A DNA stretch of 64,000 nt from Sphingomonas sp. (GTDB lineage Bacteria; Pseudomonadota; Alphaproteobacteria; Sphingomonadales; Sphingomonadaceae). The notes below the pieces were generated by a model. The model did not search any database and was not told where the DNA came from. It saw only the letters and a program-made list of their open reading frames with translations. The DNA lies in assembly GCA_017418975.1 (NCBI GenBank), contig JAFOMG010000017.1, positions 828,537 through 892,536 of the forward strand. Reading direction: 5' to 3'. Below, in pieces: positions 8,932 to 17,305 of the stretch. Position numbers and translations under genes: made by a program. Every line of letters begins with the position of its first letter. Position 1 is the first letter of the stretch.

Positions 8932-9875
8932 ATCTCTCCCCGCGCCCGGCGGATCGCGTACCATTTCTGCACATTGGCGTTGTGCTGCTCAAGCGTGTCC
9001 GCGAACACGTGCCCGCCGGTGCCGTCCGCCACGAAATACAGCGCCGACGAAGTCGCGGGATCGAGCACCGCGTCGATGCTCGCCCGGCCCGGATTGGTGA
9101 TCGGGCCGATCGGCAGGCCCACCTTCTCATAGGTGTTGTAGTCGTTCTTCGCATGCACCTCGGAGAGGAGCGGACGGCGGCCGAGCGGCTTGCCCTTGGT
9201 GATCGGGTAGATGAAGGTCGGGTCGGCCTGGAGCATCATGTTCTGGCGCAGGCGGTTCGAATAGACCGCGGCGACGGTGCGGCGCTCCTCGGGCTTGCCG
9301 GTTTCCTTCTCGACGATCGAGGCGAGCGTGAGCGCGTCGCGCGGATCGTTCACCGCGATGCCGGGCTTGCGCGCCTCCCAGGCCTTGGCGAGGTAAGTCG
9401 CCATCGCCTTCTGCATGCGATCGAGCACCGACTGGCGGGTATCGCCGCGATTATAGGCATAGCTGTCCGGCAGCACCGTGCCTTCCACCGGCACCTGGAT
9501 CTCGCCGGTGAGCTGCGGCGCCTTCATCAGCGTCTCGTAGACGAGGATCGAAGGCGTGCCTTCGGGAATCGTGACGAAGCGCTGGAGCGTGCGGCCGCCC
9601 TGCATCATCTTGAGAATGTCGGACTGGCTGAGATGCGCCGGCACGCGATATTCGCCCGCCTTGATCGCATCCTTGCTGCCCAGCAGCTTGGCGAGCACGA
9701 GGAACTGGCGAGCCGAGCCGATCGCACCGGCCTTTTCCAGCTCGGTGGCGGCGCGCGACAGGCTCGCCCCTTCCGGGATCATCACCGTCAGATTCTGCTT
9801 CGCCGGACCGGCCCCGCCCCAGAGCTGGAGCACGCCCATGCCGAGCGCGACCAGCACCAGGATCGCGACCAGCAC
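8928..9875 (-). CDS. mltG: Endolytic murein transglycosylase MltG
   Basis: Membrane-anchored YceG/MltG lytic transglycosylase that cleaves nascent peptidoglycan strands and is thought to set glycan length. One N-terminal membrane helix (AILVLVALGMGVLQLW) precedes a LysM-like part and the catalytic domain. The key Glu lies in LASIVEKETG, followed by AAVYSNRLRQNMMLQADPT and the NTY-GLP-GPI-NPG block typical of the family. GTG 9875 is the conservative start. The frame stays open upstream to a CTG at 9944 that overlaps the fabF end and would add a basic cytosolic tail (SEETPAPAEQPAKLRKRL), so the true start may be there. fabF-mltG order is common in Alphaproteobacteria. Confidence 0.93.
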   Translation of the reverse strand: MLVAILVLVALGMGVLQLWGGAGPAKQNLTVMIPEGASLSRAATELEKAGAIGSARQFLVLAKLLGSKDAIKAGEYRVPAHLSQSDILKMMQGGRTLQRFVTIPEGTPSILVYETLMKAPQLTGEIQVPVEGTVLPDSYAYNRGDTRQSVLDRMQKAMATYLAKAWEARKPGIAVNDPRDALTLASIVEKETGKPEERRTVAAVYSNRLRQNMMLQADPTFIYPITKGKPLGRRPLLSEVHAKNDYNTYEKVGLPIGPITNPGRASIDAVLDPATSSALYFVADGTGGHVFADTLEQHNANVQKWYAIRRARGEM

Positions 9876-9936
9876 GGCACAGCCGCCAAGCCGCTTGCGG
9901 AGCTTGGCAGGCTGTTCCGCCGGCGCTGGCGTTTCC

Positions 9937-11196
9937 TCAGACAGACTTCATCACCAGGCTGGCATTGGTGCCGCCGAAGCCGAACGAGTTGTTCAGCACC
10001 GCGCGGACCTTGCGCTGCTTGGCGATGTGCGGAACGAGATCGACGCCCGCGCAATTCTCGCTCGGATTGTCGAGGTTCAGCGTCGGCGGCACGATCTGGT
10101 CGCGCAGCGCCAGGATGCAGAAGATGCTCTCCACTGCGCCCGCGCCGCCCAGCAGGTGGCCGATCGCCGACTTGGTCGAGCTCATCGAGAGGCCGCCGAT
10201 CGCGTCGCCGAACAGGCGGCGCACCGCGCCGAGCTCCAGCTCGTCGCCCAGCGGCGTCGAGGTGCCGTGCGCGTTGATATAGTCGATGTCGCCAAGGTCG
10301 AGGCCCGACTTCTTCATCGCCATCTGCATCGAGCGGAAGGCGCCCGAGCCCTCGGGATGCGGCGCCGTGACGTGATAGGCGTCGCCCGACAGGCCATAGC
10401 CGACGACTTCGGCATAGATCTTCGCGCCGCGGCGCTTGGCATGCTCATATTCCTCGAGCACGACGATGCCCGCGCCCTCGCCCATGACGAAGCCGTCGCG
10501 ATCCTGGTCCCAAGGGCGGCTGGCCTTGGTGGGGTCGTCGCGGAAACCGGTCGACAGCGCGCGCGCCTGGCCGAAGCCGGCGATGCCGATCGGGCAGACC
10601 GTGCTCTCGGCGCCGCCGGCGAGCATGATGTCGGCATCGTCCATCGCGATCATGCGCGCGGCGTCGCCGATCGAGTGGGCGCCGGTCGAGCAGGCGGTCA
10701 CCACCGCATGGTTCGGGCCCATCAGGCCATATTTGATCGAGACCTGGCCCGAGATCAGGTTGATCAGGCGGCCATGGACGAAATGCGGGCTGACGCGCTT
10801 CGGGCCCTTCTCGGCCAGGACGAGCGATTCGCTCTCGATGCCCGGCAGGCCGCCGATGCCCGAGCCGATCGAGCAGCCGGCGCGGAAGCGCATCTCCTCC
10901 GGCATGTCGGTGAGGCCGGCATCCTCGATCGCCTGGCCGGCGGCATCGATGCCGTAGACGATGAACGGATCGACCTGGCGCTGGACCTTGTGATCGACGC
11001 GCTTGCCCGGATCGAAGCCATATTCATGGTCCGGACCCTTCACTTCGCAGGCATAGTTGCTCTGGAAATCGGTCGCGTCGAAGCGGGTGATCGTGCCCGC
11101 GCCGGACTTGGCGGCGATGATGTTCTTCCAGGCAGTCTCGACATCCGCGCCCAGCGGGGTGACGAGGCCAAGGCCGGTGACAACTACACGGCGCAT
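9937..11196 (-). CDS. fabF: Beta-ketoacyl-ACP synthase II
   Basis: Condensing enzyme of type II fatty-acid synthesis, extending acyl-ACP with malonyl-ACP. 419 residues, normal for FabF. The thiolase fold begins MRRVVVTGLGLVTPLG. The nucleophile Cys is about residue 169 in AVVTACSTGAHSIG. The two catalytic His occur in YINAHGTSTPLGD and SAIGHLLGGAG. The C-terminal NNSFGFGGTNASL is diagnostic. It lies after acpP and before mltG on the same strand; a terminator hairpin separates it from acpP. Confidence 0.97.
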   Translation of the reverse strand: MRRVVVTGLGLVTPLGADVETAWKNIIAAKSGAGTITRFDATDFQSNYACEVKGPDHEYGFDPGKRVDHKVQRQVDPFIVYGIDAAGQAIEDAGLTDMPEEMRFRAGCSIGSGIGGLPGIESESLVLAEKGPKRVSPHFVHGRLINLISGQVSIKYGLMGPNHAVVTACSTGAHSIGDAARMIAMDDADIMLAGGAESTVCPIGIAGFGQARALSTGFRDDPTKASRPWDQDRDGFVMGEGAGIVVLEEYEHAKRRGAKIYAEVVGYGLSGDAYHVTAPHPEGSGAFRSMQMAMKKSGLDLGDIDYINAHGTSTPLGDELELGAVRRLFGDAIGGLSMSSTKSAIGHLLGGAGAVESIFCILALRDQIVPPTLNLDNPSENCAGVDLVPHIAKQRKVRAVLNNSFGFGGTNASLVMKSV

Positions 11197-11259
11197 CCGC
11201 TTTCTCCGTCAAACTTCTCGAAATTCGCACATGAAAGCAGGCGAAATACCTGATTTCAT

Positions 11260-11315
11260 GGCCAAAACAAAACGGCTCCCCGCCCAACTCTCTTCGAGCC
11301 CGGGACGGGGAGCCG
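11260..11315 (-). terminator. Rho-independent terminator between acpP and fabF
   Basis: A perfect 10-bp inverted repeat pairs 11306-11315 with 11273-11282 (CGGCTCCCCG / CGGGGAGCCG). Read on the minus strand it is followed by CGTTTTGTTTTGG, the U-tract of an intrinsic terminator. It probably limits read-through from acpP into fabF so that ACP, needed in excess, is made separately. Confidence 0.8.
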
Positions 11316-11362
11316 CTGGATTCTCAAGCTCGGCCCATAAGGGCGCGATCGCCCGGGGGCGA

Positions 11363-11611
11363 TCAGCCCGCCTGGTGCTCGGAGATGTAGGAGACCGCGT
11401 CGCCGACGGTGCTGATCTTCTCAGCCGCGTCGTCGGGAATCTCGACGCCGAATTCCTCTTCGAACGCCATCACCAGCTCGACGATGTCGAGGCTGTCGGC
11501 GCCCAGGTCATCAATGAAGCTCGCCGTCGGCGAAACGTCGCCTGCGTCGACACCGAGGTGATCGACGACGAGCGCAGTCACGCGGGTGGTGATCTCTTCC
11601 TGAGTGGCCAT
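11363..11611 (-). CDS. acpP: Acyl carrier protein
   Basis: 82-residue, acidic carrier of acyl chains as thioesters on 4'-phosphopantetheine. The attachment serine is residue 40 in [19 protein letters not shown], the standard ACP motif. The C-terminal helix [13 protein letters not shown] is typical. It sits upstream of fabF, the usual pairing, with an intrinsic terminator between them. Confidence 0.97.
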   Translation of the reverse strand: MATQEEITTRVTALVVDHLGVDAGDVSPTASFIDDLGADSLDIVELVMAFEEEFGVEIPDDAAEKISTVGDAVSYISEHQAG

Positions 11612-11712
11612 GGTCCCTGTTTTCCTTTGTAGCTAGGGGCTCAATATCGTTGGAACGCACCTAGATCGCACATGATGTCGTTGCAAGAGGGTGCGCGTGG
11701 GTGCCGTTGCGG

Positions 11713-12255
11713 TCAGGCCTGCGAAAACTGCCAGGCCGCGTAGCGGACGGTGCTGAGGAAGAGGAAATATTTATTGAGCAGCGCCGCATTGGCGCGCGTC
11801 TGCTTCGCTTCGTCGGTGACCGAGGCGATCACCAGCTGCTGCATTTCCTCGGTGGTGAGCGGACGGTTGCGCGCATCCTCGGGCAGCGCGTCGAACCGGG
11901 TCTCGAGCTCGTTGGGGTCGAATCCCTGGTCGACAACGGCCTTTTCGGCGATCGGCTGGCCAAGCCTGGCGAGCGTGTAGACCCGCGCGGCCTCCAGTGC
12001 CGCCTCGGACCATTTGTGCGCATCGGCGCATTCCTTGGCGGCGATCGAGATGCCGCTGCCGACCGCCGGATCATAGGTGGGGCGCACTGCGGCGCCCTCC
12101 CCCATGTTGCGCGTGACGTCCTTGCCGATCTGCTCGGTCAGGGCAGGCTTGAGCTTGCCGATCACGCAATCGATCGTCGCGAGATCCGCGGCCCTGGCCG
12201 GGATTGCGAAGGCTGCGGCCATGAGAGCCGCGATTCCGAAAAGACGCATAGACAT
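11713..12255 (-). CDS. Secreted protein of unknown function
   Basis: Unrecognised family. The start at 12255 (MSMRLF) or 12249 (MRLF) is chosen because a signal peptide follows at once (LFGIAALMAAAFAIPARA, cleavage before ADLAT). The mature part of about 155 residues is mainly helical and contains two cysteines (TIDCVIGK and KECADAHKW) that could form a disulfide in the periplasm. The next minus-strand gene upstream (12318-12842) is of the same size class and also has a signal peptide and Cys pair, so the two may be distant paralogues. Confidence 0.7.
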   Translation of the reverse strand: MSMRLFGIAALMAAAFAIPARAADLATIDCVIGKLKPALTEQIGKDVTRNMGEGAAVRPTYDPAVGSGISIAAKECADAHKWSEAALEAARVYTLARLGQPIAEKAVVDQGFDPNELETRFDALPEDARNRPLTTEEMQQLVIASVTDEAKQTRANAALLNKYFLFLSTVRYAAWQFSQA

Positions 12256-12317
12256 CACACTCCAGCCGCTAGCGCAGCGATGTTGGGCCCGGGATACTTG
12301 CCCATCTCCAAGAGCGC

Positions 12318-12842
12318 TCACAAGGTCTTCCAGATTTCGATCATCCGGGGGGCTCGCACGCTGAAGAGCATGTACATCGTTCCCATTTCGAGATCGGTGG
12401 CGTCCGTCGTCAAACCAGCCGCACGGATTTCATCGCGCATCCATTGCTTGTCTGCGGAAGTGAGCGCCTTGGAGATGAGGCGATCGCGTCGGTCGGCGGG
12501 CATGTTCGCGACGGACATGTTGATGCGATCAAGCGCTCCATCGCGCTTGCCGAGCTCGGTGGCCAGGTAATCCCGCATCACGATCGTCTCGAAATATCGG
12601 CCCGCCGCGTCGCCAACCGCTCCGTTCCACCGATAGCGATCGAGGCACGGTTTGGCCTTGGCCTGGATCATACGGCCGAACGCCTCCAGCGATGGACCGC
12701 CGCCATGCGCCACTTGAAACGCCACGCTTCCCACGGCGGAGGTTTCCAAGGCATCGAGACATTGCAACTCGCTCGCATCCCGCGCAAACGACACATTAGG
12801 CAATGTGGTCGCCAACAGGATCGCCGTAGTCAACGCTTTCAT
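12318..12842 (-). CDS. Secreted protein of unknown function
   Basis: 174 residues beginning with a cleavable signal peptide (MKALTTAILLATTLPNVSFA). The mature protein has cysteines in LQCLDALETS and KPCLDRYRW and is otherwise helical; no catalytic signature was recognised. It has the same general layout as the following secreted protein at 11713-12255 (Cys near the mature N-terminus, a helical body, C-terminal region near 200 residues or less), hinting at common descent, but sequence similarity is weak by eye. Confidence 0.7.
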   Translation of the reverse strand: MKALTTAILLATTLPNVSFARDASELQCLDALETSAVGSVAFQVAHGGGPSLEAFGRMIQAKAKPCLDRYRWNGAVGDAAGRYFETIVMRDYLATELGKRDGALDRINMSVANMPADRRDRLISKALTSADKQWMRDEIRAAGLTTDATDLEMGTMYMLFSVRAPRMIEIWKTL

Positions 12843-12869
12843 CTTATGCCCCTGCCAGCCCCGCCAGGC

Positions 12870-13607
12870 TCACAGCATCGCCATACCGCCATTCACATGC
12901 AAGGTCTGGCCGGTGACGTAGCTTGCCTCCCTGCTGGCGAGATAGACGACGGCGGCGCCGATGTCCTCGCCCTCGCCCAGCTTGCCCGCGGGGATGCGGC
13001 CGAGCAGCGCTTCCTTCTGCGCCTCAGGCAGCACATCGGTCATCGCCGAGCGGATGAAGCCCGGGGCAACGCAGTTCACCGTGATGTTGCGGCTGGCCAG
13101 TTCCTGGGCGAGCGCCTTGGACATGCCGACAAGGCCGGCCTTGGACGCGGCATAATTGGCCTGGCCGGGGTTCCCGGTCGCGCCCACGACGGAGGTGATC
13201 GAGACGACGCGGCCGAATCGCGCCTTCATCATCGGCTTGGCGGCGGCGCGGATCAGGCGGAAGGCGGCCTCGAGGTTCACGGTGATGACCTGCTCCCACT
13301 CCTCGTCCTTCATCCGCATCGCAAGATTGTCGCGCGTGACGCCGGCATTGTTGACGAGGATGTCGAGCTGGCCGAGCGCCTCGACCGCCTGGGGCACCAG
13401 GGCATCGACCTGGGCCTTGTCGGAAAGATTGCAGGGGAGCGCGACATGATCGCCGCCCAGGCTGGCGCGGAAGGCCTCGAGCTTCTCGGCATTGCTGCCC
13501 GACACGGCGAGCCGGGCGCCTTGCGCGGCCAGCGCCCTGGCGATCGCGGAGCCGATGCCGCCGGAAGCGCCGGTAACGAGTGCGGTCATGCCTGTGAGGT
13601 CGAACAT
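12870..13607 (-). CDS. fabG: 3-oxoacyl-ACP reductase
   Basis: NADPH-dependent reductase of fatty-acid elongation, short-chain dehydrogenase family, 245 residues. The nucleotide motif is TGASGGIG (about 13-20), the NNAG motif is near 86-89, and the catalytic Ser139, Tyr152 and Lys156 lie in SITSVVG and ANYAASKAG. The C-terminus carries SYVTGQTLHVNGGMAML, as in FabG proper. fabD lies further upstream on the same strand, but the expected fabD-fabG adjacency is interrupted by a GxxExxY gene bounded by inverted repeats. Confidence 0.96.
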   Translation of the reverse strand: MFDLTGMTALVTGASGGIGSAIARALAAQGARLAVSGSNAEKLEAFRASLGGDHVALPCNLSDKAQVDALVPQAVEALGQLDILVNNAGVTRDNLAMRMKDEEWEQVITVNLEAAFRLIRAAAKPMMKARFGRVVSITSVVGATGNPGQANYAASKAGLVGMSKALAQELASRNITVNCVAPGFIRSAMTDVLPEAQKEALLGRIPAGKLGEGEDIGAAVVYLASREASYVTGQTLHVNGGMAML

Positions 13608-13630
13608 TGGGGGTCTCCAGAGGAAAGAAG

Positions 13631-14053
13631 TTATTGGTTCACGCGGAGGCGCGGAGACGCGGAGGGGGAATAATCGTTCACGATTCGCCTGAGCCCCTCC
13701 TTCAGCGTTGCGCCGCCGAAGTTGATCAGCAGCCCTACGGGCTGTTTGGTCAGACGCAAATAGGTGAGAAGCTGCTTTCCGTGCACGGCGGTCAAACGCT
13801 CGACCGACTTGATCTCGACCAGCAAGCGCTCTCCCACCAGCAAATCTATGCGGAACGCTCCCTCGAACCGAAGGCCGTCAAACTCGATGTCGATCGGCCG
13901 CTGACGTGCAACGGCATATCCCATTGAAGCCAGCTTGCTGGCAAGAATAGCCTCGTAGACGCTTTCGAGCAGGCCGGGGCCGAGTTCACGATGCAACCGC
14001 AACGCGACATCCACGACGTCGCCGCTGATCTGCTCAATGTCCCTCAAGCCCAA
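13631..14053 (-). CDS. GxxExxY protein (PD-(D/E)XK-like fold)
   Basis: 140 residues. The family signature is LGPGLLESVYEAIL (G-x-x-E-x-x-Y), followed by the nuclease-like core FRIDLLVGERLLVEIKSVERL, in which D...ExK residues are present, and by QLLTYLRLTKQPVGLLINFG. The function of this family is unknown. The start is TTG at 14053 or 14047. The last codons (RLRVNQ) are encoded by the left copy of the flanking inverted repeat, so the repeat is part of the gene end. It interrupts the fabD-fabG cluster and looks like an inserted cassette. Confidence 0.85.
   Translation of the reverse strand: MGLRDIEQISGDVVDVALRLHRELGPGLLESVYEAILASKLASMGYAVARQRPIDIEFDGLRFEGAFRIDLLVGERLLVEIKSVERLTAVHGKQLLTYLRLTKQPVGLLINFGGATLKEGLRRIVNDYSPSASPRLRVNQ
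13636..13664. repeat. Left inverted repeat flanking the GxxExxY gene
   Basis: 29-bp GC-rich unit beginning GGTTCACGCGGAGGCGCGGA. Its reverse complement recurs at 14055-14083 with 27 of 29 positions identical. The unit is itself made of GCGGAG sub-repeats. Confidence 0.75.
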
Positions 14054-14054
14054 T

Positions 14055-14083
14055 CTCCGCGCCTCCGCGTCTCCGCGTGAACC
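14055..14083. repeat. Right inverted repeat flanking the GxxExxY gene
   Basis: 29-bp unit ending CTCCGCGTGAACC, the inverted partner of 13636-13664 (27/29 identical). Together they bracket the GxxExxY coding region of about 390 bp almost exactly, and include its stop region at one end and its start region at the other. Confidence 0.75.
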
Positions 14084-14096
14084 ACTCTCTGCCTGT

Positions 14097-15032
14097 TTAC
14101 AGCCCCTTCGCCAGCGCCTCGATATCGTCCATCGTCACCACGCTCACCGGCGCGGCATCGGGGGCGATGCGCTTGACCATGCCGCCCAGCACCTTGCCGC
14201 CGAACTCGACATAATCGGTCACGCCCGCCGCAAACATCGCCAGCACCGATTCGCGCCAGCGGACCATGCCGGTCACCTGCTCCACGAGCAGCGCGCGGAT
14301 CGTGTCGGGATCGGCGACCGGCGCTGCCGTGACATTGGCATAGACCGGCACCAGCGGCGCTTGGATCGAGACCGCCGCCAGCGCCTCGGCCATCGCGTCG
14401 GCGGCAGGCTGCATCAGCGGGCAGTGGAACGGCGCCGAGACCGGCAGGAGCAGCGCCCGCTTGGCGCCCATCTCCTTGGCGATCGGGAGCGCGCGCTCGA
14501 TCGCCTCGCGGTGCCCCGAGATCACCACCTGCGACGGATCATTGTCGTTGGCGACGGCGCAGACCTGGCCCTCGGCCGCCGCATCCGCGATCGCCTGGGC
14601 CTTTTCGCGGTCGGCACCGAGGATCGCGGCCATCGCACCGACGCCGACGGGCACGGCCGCCTGCATCGCATCGCCGCGGATGCGGAGCAGCTTCGCGGTA
14701 GTCGCGAGATCCAGGGCACCGGCGGCGCAGAGCGCGGTATATTCGCCGAGCGAATGGCCCGCGACGAAATCGGCCTTGTCGGCAAGGCGGATGCCGCCTT
14801 CCTTCTCGAGCACGCGCAGCACCGCGACGGCATTGGCCATGATCGCCGGCTGGGCATTGGCGGTGAGGGTCAGCCGATCCTCGGGCCCCTCCACCATCAG
14901 CTGGAACAGCTTCTGGCCCAGCGCCTCGTCGACTTCCTGGAAGACTTCGCGGGCGGTGGCACTCGCTTCGGCCAGGGCCTTGCCCATGCCGACGGCCTGG
15001 CTGCCCTGGCCGGGGAAGATGAAGGCGCGCAT
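14097..15032 (-). CDS. fabD: Malonyl-CoA:ACP transacylase
   Basis: Transfers malonate from CoA to ACP for fatty-acid synthesis. The ATG at 15032 is chosen over 15059: it follows CAGGAGAGAG and starts MRAFIFPGQGSQAVGMG, the family N-terminus; 311 residues is normal. The nucleophile Ser94 is in AGHSLGEY, and the active-site His is in SAPFHCPLM. QPA(I)MANAV near residues 61-69 is also conserved. The gene leads the fabD...fabG segment. Confidence 0.96.
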   Translation of the reverse strand: MRAFIFPGQGSQAVGMGKALAEASATAREVFQEVDEALGQKLFQLMVEGPEDRLTLTANAQPAIMANAVAVLRVLEKEGGIRLADKADFVAGHSLGEYTALCAAGALDLATTAKLLRIRGDAMQAAVPVGVGAMAAILGADREKAQAIADAAAEGQVCAVANDNDPSQVVISGHREAIERALPIAKEMGAKRALLLPVSAPFHCPLMQPAADAMAEALAAVSIQAPLVPVYANVTAAPVADPDTIRALLVEQVTGMVRWRESVLAMFAAGVTDYVEFGGKVLGGMVKRIAPDAAPVSVVTMDDIEALAKGL

Positions 15033-15253
15033 GTCTCTCTCCTGTCGGCGGCGCTGCAATGGGGCCGCGCGTTAGAACCGCGCCCTGCCCGACGCAACCC
15101 CGGGCGCGCCGCGACGAAACTGAACGAAGCCGCCGCGCTTGCGAAACATTGCGACCATTTCGCGCATCGAACGGGAAACACCTGCGACACGGCCTGCCCA
15201 GATTGCCTCCGACGCCAGAGCAATCCGGCGCCACCGACAAGAGGAGTGCAGTC

Positions 15254-15586
15254 ATGAAGAAGTTCGTTCTCGCCGCCGTCGCCGCGTCGCTGGTCGCGAC
15301 CCCGGTGCTCGCCGCCGCCCCGCAGCACGGCCGTCCGCCGGCGCAGCAACAGGTGGTCGTCAAGAAGAAGGTCGTCGTCACCAGGCCGGGCTATCGCAAC
15401 TGGCGCAAGGGCGAGCGCTTCGACAGCCGCTATGCCCGCAACTATCGCCAGATCGACTATCGCCACTATCGTGGCCTGAAGGCCCCGCCGCGCGGCTATC
15501 GCTATGTCCAGTCGGGCAACGACGCAGTGCTGGTGGGCATCACCTCGGGCATCATCGCGGCGGTGTTCGCGGGCGCGATCCGCTGA
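15254..15586 (+). CDS. RcnB-family periplasmic protein
   Basis: 110 residues starting at ATG 15254 after a GAGGAG site. A signal peptide (MKKFVLAAVAASLVATPVLA) is followed by a basic, Tyr/Arg-rich stretch (RNWRKGERFDSRYARNYRQI then DYRHYRGLKAPPRGYRYVQS) typical of the RcnB/NiCo-repressor-like family PF11776, and by a hydrophobic end (VGITSGIIAAVFAGAI). RcnB in E. coli influences Ni/Co homeostasis, but most members are uncharacterised, so a metal role is not claimed here. A bidirectional-looking terminator follows. Confidence 0.8.
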   Translation: MKKFVLAAVAASLVATPVLAAAPQHGRPPAQQQVVVKKKVVVTRPGYRNWRKGERFDSRYARNYRQIDYRHYRGLKAPPRGYRYVQSGNDAVLVGITSGIIAAVFAGAIR

Positions 15587-15611
15587 AGCAGAACCCGGGA
15601 CGGACACACGA

Positions 15612-15640
15612 AACGGCAGGGCCATGCCCTGCCGTTTTAC
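15612..15640 (+). terminator. Rho-independent terminator after the RcnB-like gene
   Basis: A 10-bp stem (AACGGCAGGG at 15612-15621 with CCCTGCCGTT at 15627-15636), a CCATG loop and a TTTT run on the plus strand, 25 bp after the stop codon. Confidence 0.8.
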
Positions 15641-15719
15641 GTTCGCGCGAAGAATCCGACTCCTCGTTTCGGCTCCGTTAGTGTTATGGTTAACGAGCGT
15701 CGACAGGGAGGAATGCAGG

Positions 15720-16676
15720 ATGTTCAGGGCAGCAGCCCTCACGGCCCTTGCCGCGGCCGTGTTGATGCCATTCGCCACGATTGCGGCGGACCGCGACGAT
15801 GGCGGCCTCGCCCCCGATTTCGAAGGCCAGGTCGCCTATTTCGGCAATTATACCGGCAAGACCTCGGTCACCGCCGATCTGCGCCGCCGCGAGCAGGCCC
15901 CCTGCCCCTATCCCGACCAGCGCTGCTATCAGCAGGTCGTCGGCGGCGGCGTGAAGGTGGTGCTCAGCTTCGACGGCGAGCACGTCACCGGCTTCTATTA
16001 TTCGGTCGGCGGGTTCGAGGGGCCGAACGGGCTGCGCGAAGGCACGCTGATCGGCCGGCGCACCGCGGTGGGCTGCGAACTCTACGAGGCGGACGGCACG
16101 ATGTGGCAGGCCACGACCTGCGGCGCCAAGGGCTTCCAGGGCCAGATCGTCTCGGTGCGCGGCATTCCGAAACAGTCCGAAGTGACCTTCTCCACCGTCG
16201 GCATGTTCGTGCGCGACACCGGCTGGATCACCAGGCTGGGCGAGGAAGAGGCGCGGCGCGACCGCCGGATCAACTGGCTGACCCCGCGGCTCGACGGGCC
16301 GGGATCGCCGGAAAGCCGCTTCCGCGCCGCAGTCGAGCTCGACAGCTTCTCGCGCCATTTTCGCGGCATCGACATGGGGCGGGTTGCCGAGCCGGTGCGC
16401 TCGGGCAAGCCGCGGAAGAACCGCGAATGGTATCTCGACAGCAGCTATGCCCGGCCGGACGGCAGCACCGGCAACGTCCGGGGCGTGGTCTATAATGACC
16501 GGATCCGCTGCATCCAGTGGGACGACGAATCCTGCGGCCCGATCCATCCGCCGGCGGACTTCCCCAAGCCCCGGCTCGACGATGATGGCGGCTGGCTCTC
16601 GCGCAGCCCGGCACCGATCGTGGCGAGCGACACCCGGCCGATGCCGCGGCCGCGGGGGAATGGCGACCGGTATTGA
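15720..16676 (+). CDS. Secreted protein of unknown function
   Basis: 318 residues from ATG 15720, preceded by AGGGAGGAA. The signal peptide (MFRAAALTALAAAVLMPFATIAA) is followed by a beta-rich mature domain with paired cysteines (PCPYPDQRCYQQVV, VGCELYEADG, TTCGAKG). A second region contains IRCIQWDDESCGPIHPP. The protein ends in a Pro/Arg-rich tail. No known family was recognised. It lies alone between terminated units. Multiple even-spaced Cys suggest periplasmic disulfides. Confidence 0.7.
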   Translation: MFRAAALTALAAAVLMPFATIAADRDDGGLAPDFEGQVAYFGNYTGKTSVTADLRRREQAPCPYPDQRCYQQVVGGGVKVVLSFDGEHVTGFYYSVGGFEGPNGLREGTLIGRRTAVGCELYEADGTMWQATTCGAKGFQGQIVSVRGIPKQSEVTFSTVGMFVRDTGWITRLGEEEARRDRRINWLTPRLDGPGSPESRFRAAVELDSFSRHFRGIDMGRVAEPVRSGKPRKNREWYLDSSYARPDGSTGNVRGVVYNDRIRCIQWDDESCGPIHPPADFPKPRLDDDGGWLSRSPAPIVASDTRPMPRPRGNGDRY

Positions 16677-16819
16677 GCCGGGCCGATGGGAGCGAAGCTT
16701 GCGGCCTGGCCCGGATTCGTCTCCTTCCTCCCTAAGCACCGGCGGGGTTTAGCGCTTGCCTCTCCTTCCCGCCTCCGCTAAGGGCGCGCCTTCGTTCGAG
16801 CAGGAAGTGGTTCCCGTTC

Positions 16820-16880
16820 GCGCGATACCATTGACTTGAGACGACAGCCGGAGGGGCGCCGCATGGGGTGGCGTCAGCGA
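16820..16880 (+). promoter_or_regulatory. Possible structured leader of the rpsF operon
   Basis: The leader just ahead of rpsF can form a hairpin: 16856-16862 (GCGCCGC) pairs with 16868-16874 (GTGGCGT), including two G-U pairs, around an ATGGG loop. A GCCGG segment lies on its 5' side. S6:S18-binding leaders exist upstream of this operon in many bacteria, so an autoregulatory site is plausible, but the full consensus could not be confirmed by eye. Confidence 0.3.
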
Positions 16881-16903
16881 TCGGCCAACATGGAAGAGAA
16901 TAC

Positions 16904-17290
16904 ATGGCTCTTTACGAGCACGTGTTCCTTGCGCGCCAGGATCTGGCCCAGGCGCAAGTGGACGCTCTGGCGGAAGCCGCCACCAAGATCGTCGAGGACA
17001 ACAACGGCAAGGTCGTCAAGACCGAGACCTGGGGTCTTCGTTCGCTCGCCTATCGCATCGCCAAGAACCGCAAGGCGCATTACGTGATGCTCGAGATCGA
17101 CGCGCCGGCCGGCGTGGTCGCCGAGCTGGAGCGCCAGACCCAGATCAACGAAGACGTGATCCGCTACATGACCGTCAAGGTCGACGAGCTGGAGCAGGGC
17201 CCGTCGGTGATGATGCGCAAGGGCGACCGTGAGCGCGGCCGTGGCCGTCGCGACCGTGACGAGGCCGGCAACACCGGTTTCGGCGAGTAA
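16904..17290 (+). CDS. rpsF: 30S ribosomal protein S6
   Basis: Small-subunit protein that pairs with S18 on the 16S rRNA platform. The ATG at 16904 gives 128 residues starting [14 protein letters not shown], as in alphaproteobacterial S6; upstream in-frame codons from 16868 are rejected because they add unrelated residues. Conserved blocks are [21 protein letters not shown] and [16 protein letters not shown]. The tail is charged ([10 protein letters not shown]). First gene of rpsF-rpsR-rplI. Confidence 0.97.
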   Translation: MALYEHVFLARQDLAQAQVDALAEAATKIVEDNNGKVVKTETWGLRSLAYRIAKNRKAHYVMLEIDAPAGVVAELERQTQINEDVIRYMTVKVDELEQGPSVMMRKGDRERGRGRRDRDEAGNTGFGE

Positions 17291-17305
17291 GGGAGTAGAG
17301 AGAAC

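Noticed and set aside
13631-14083. Classical insertion sequence
   Set aside because: Inverted repeats are present but the protein is a GxxExxY family member, not a DDE or serine/tyrosine transposase, and no target duplication is evident.
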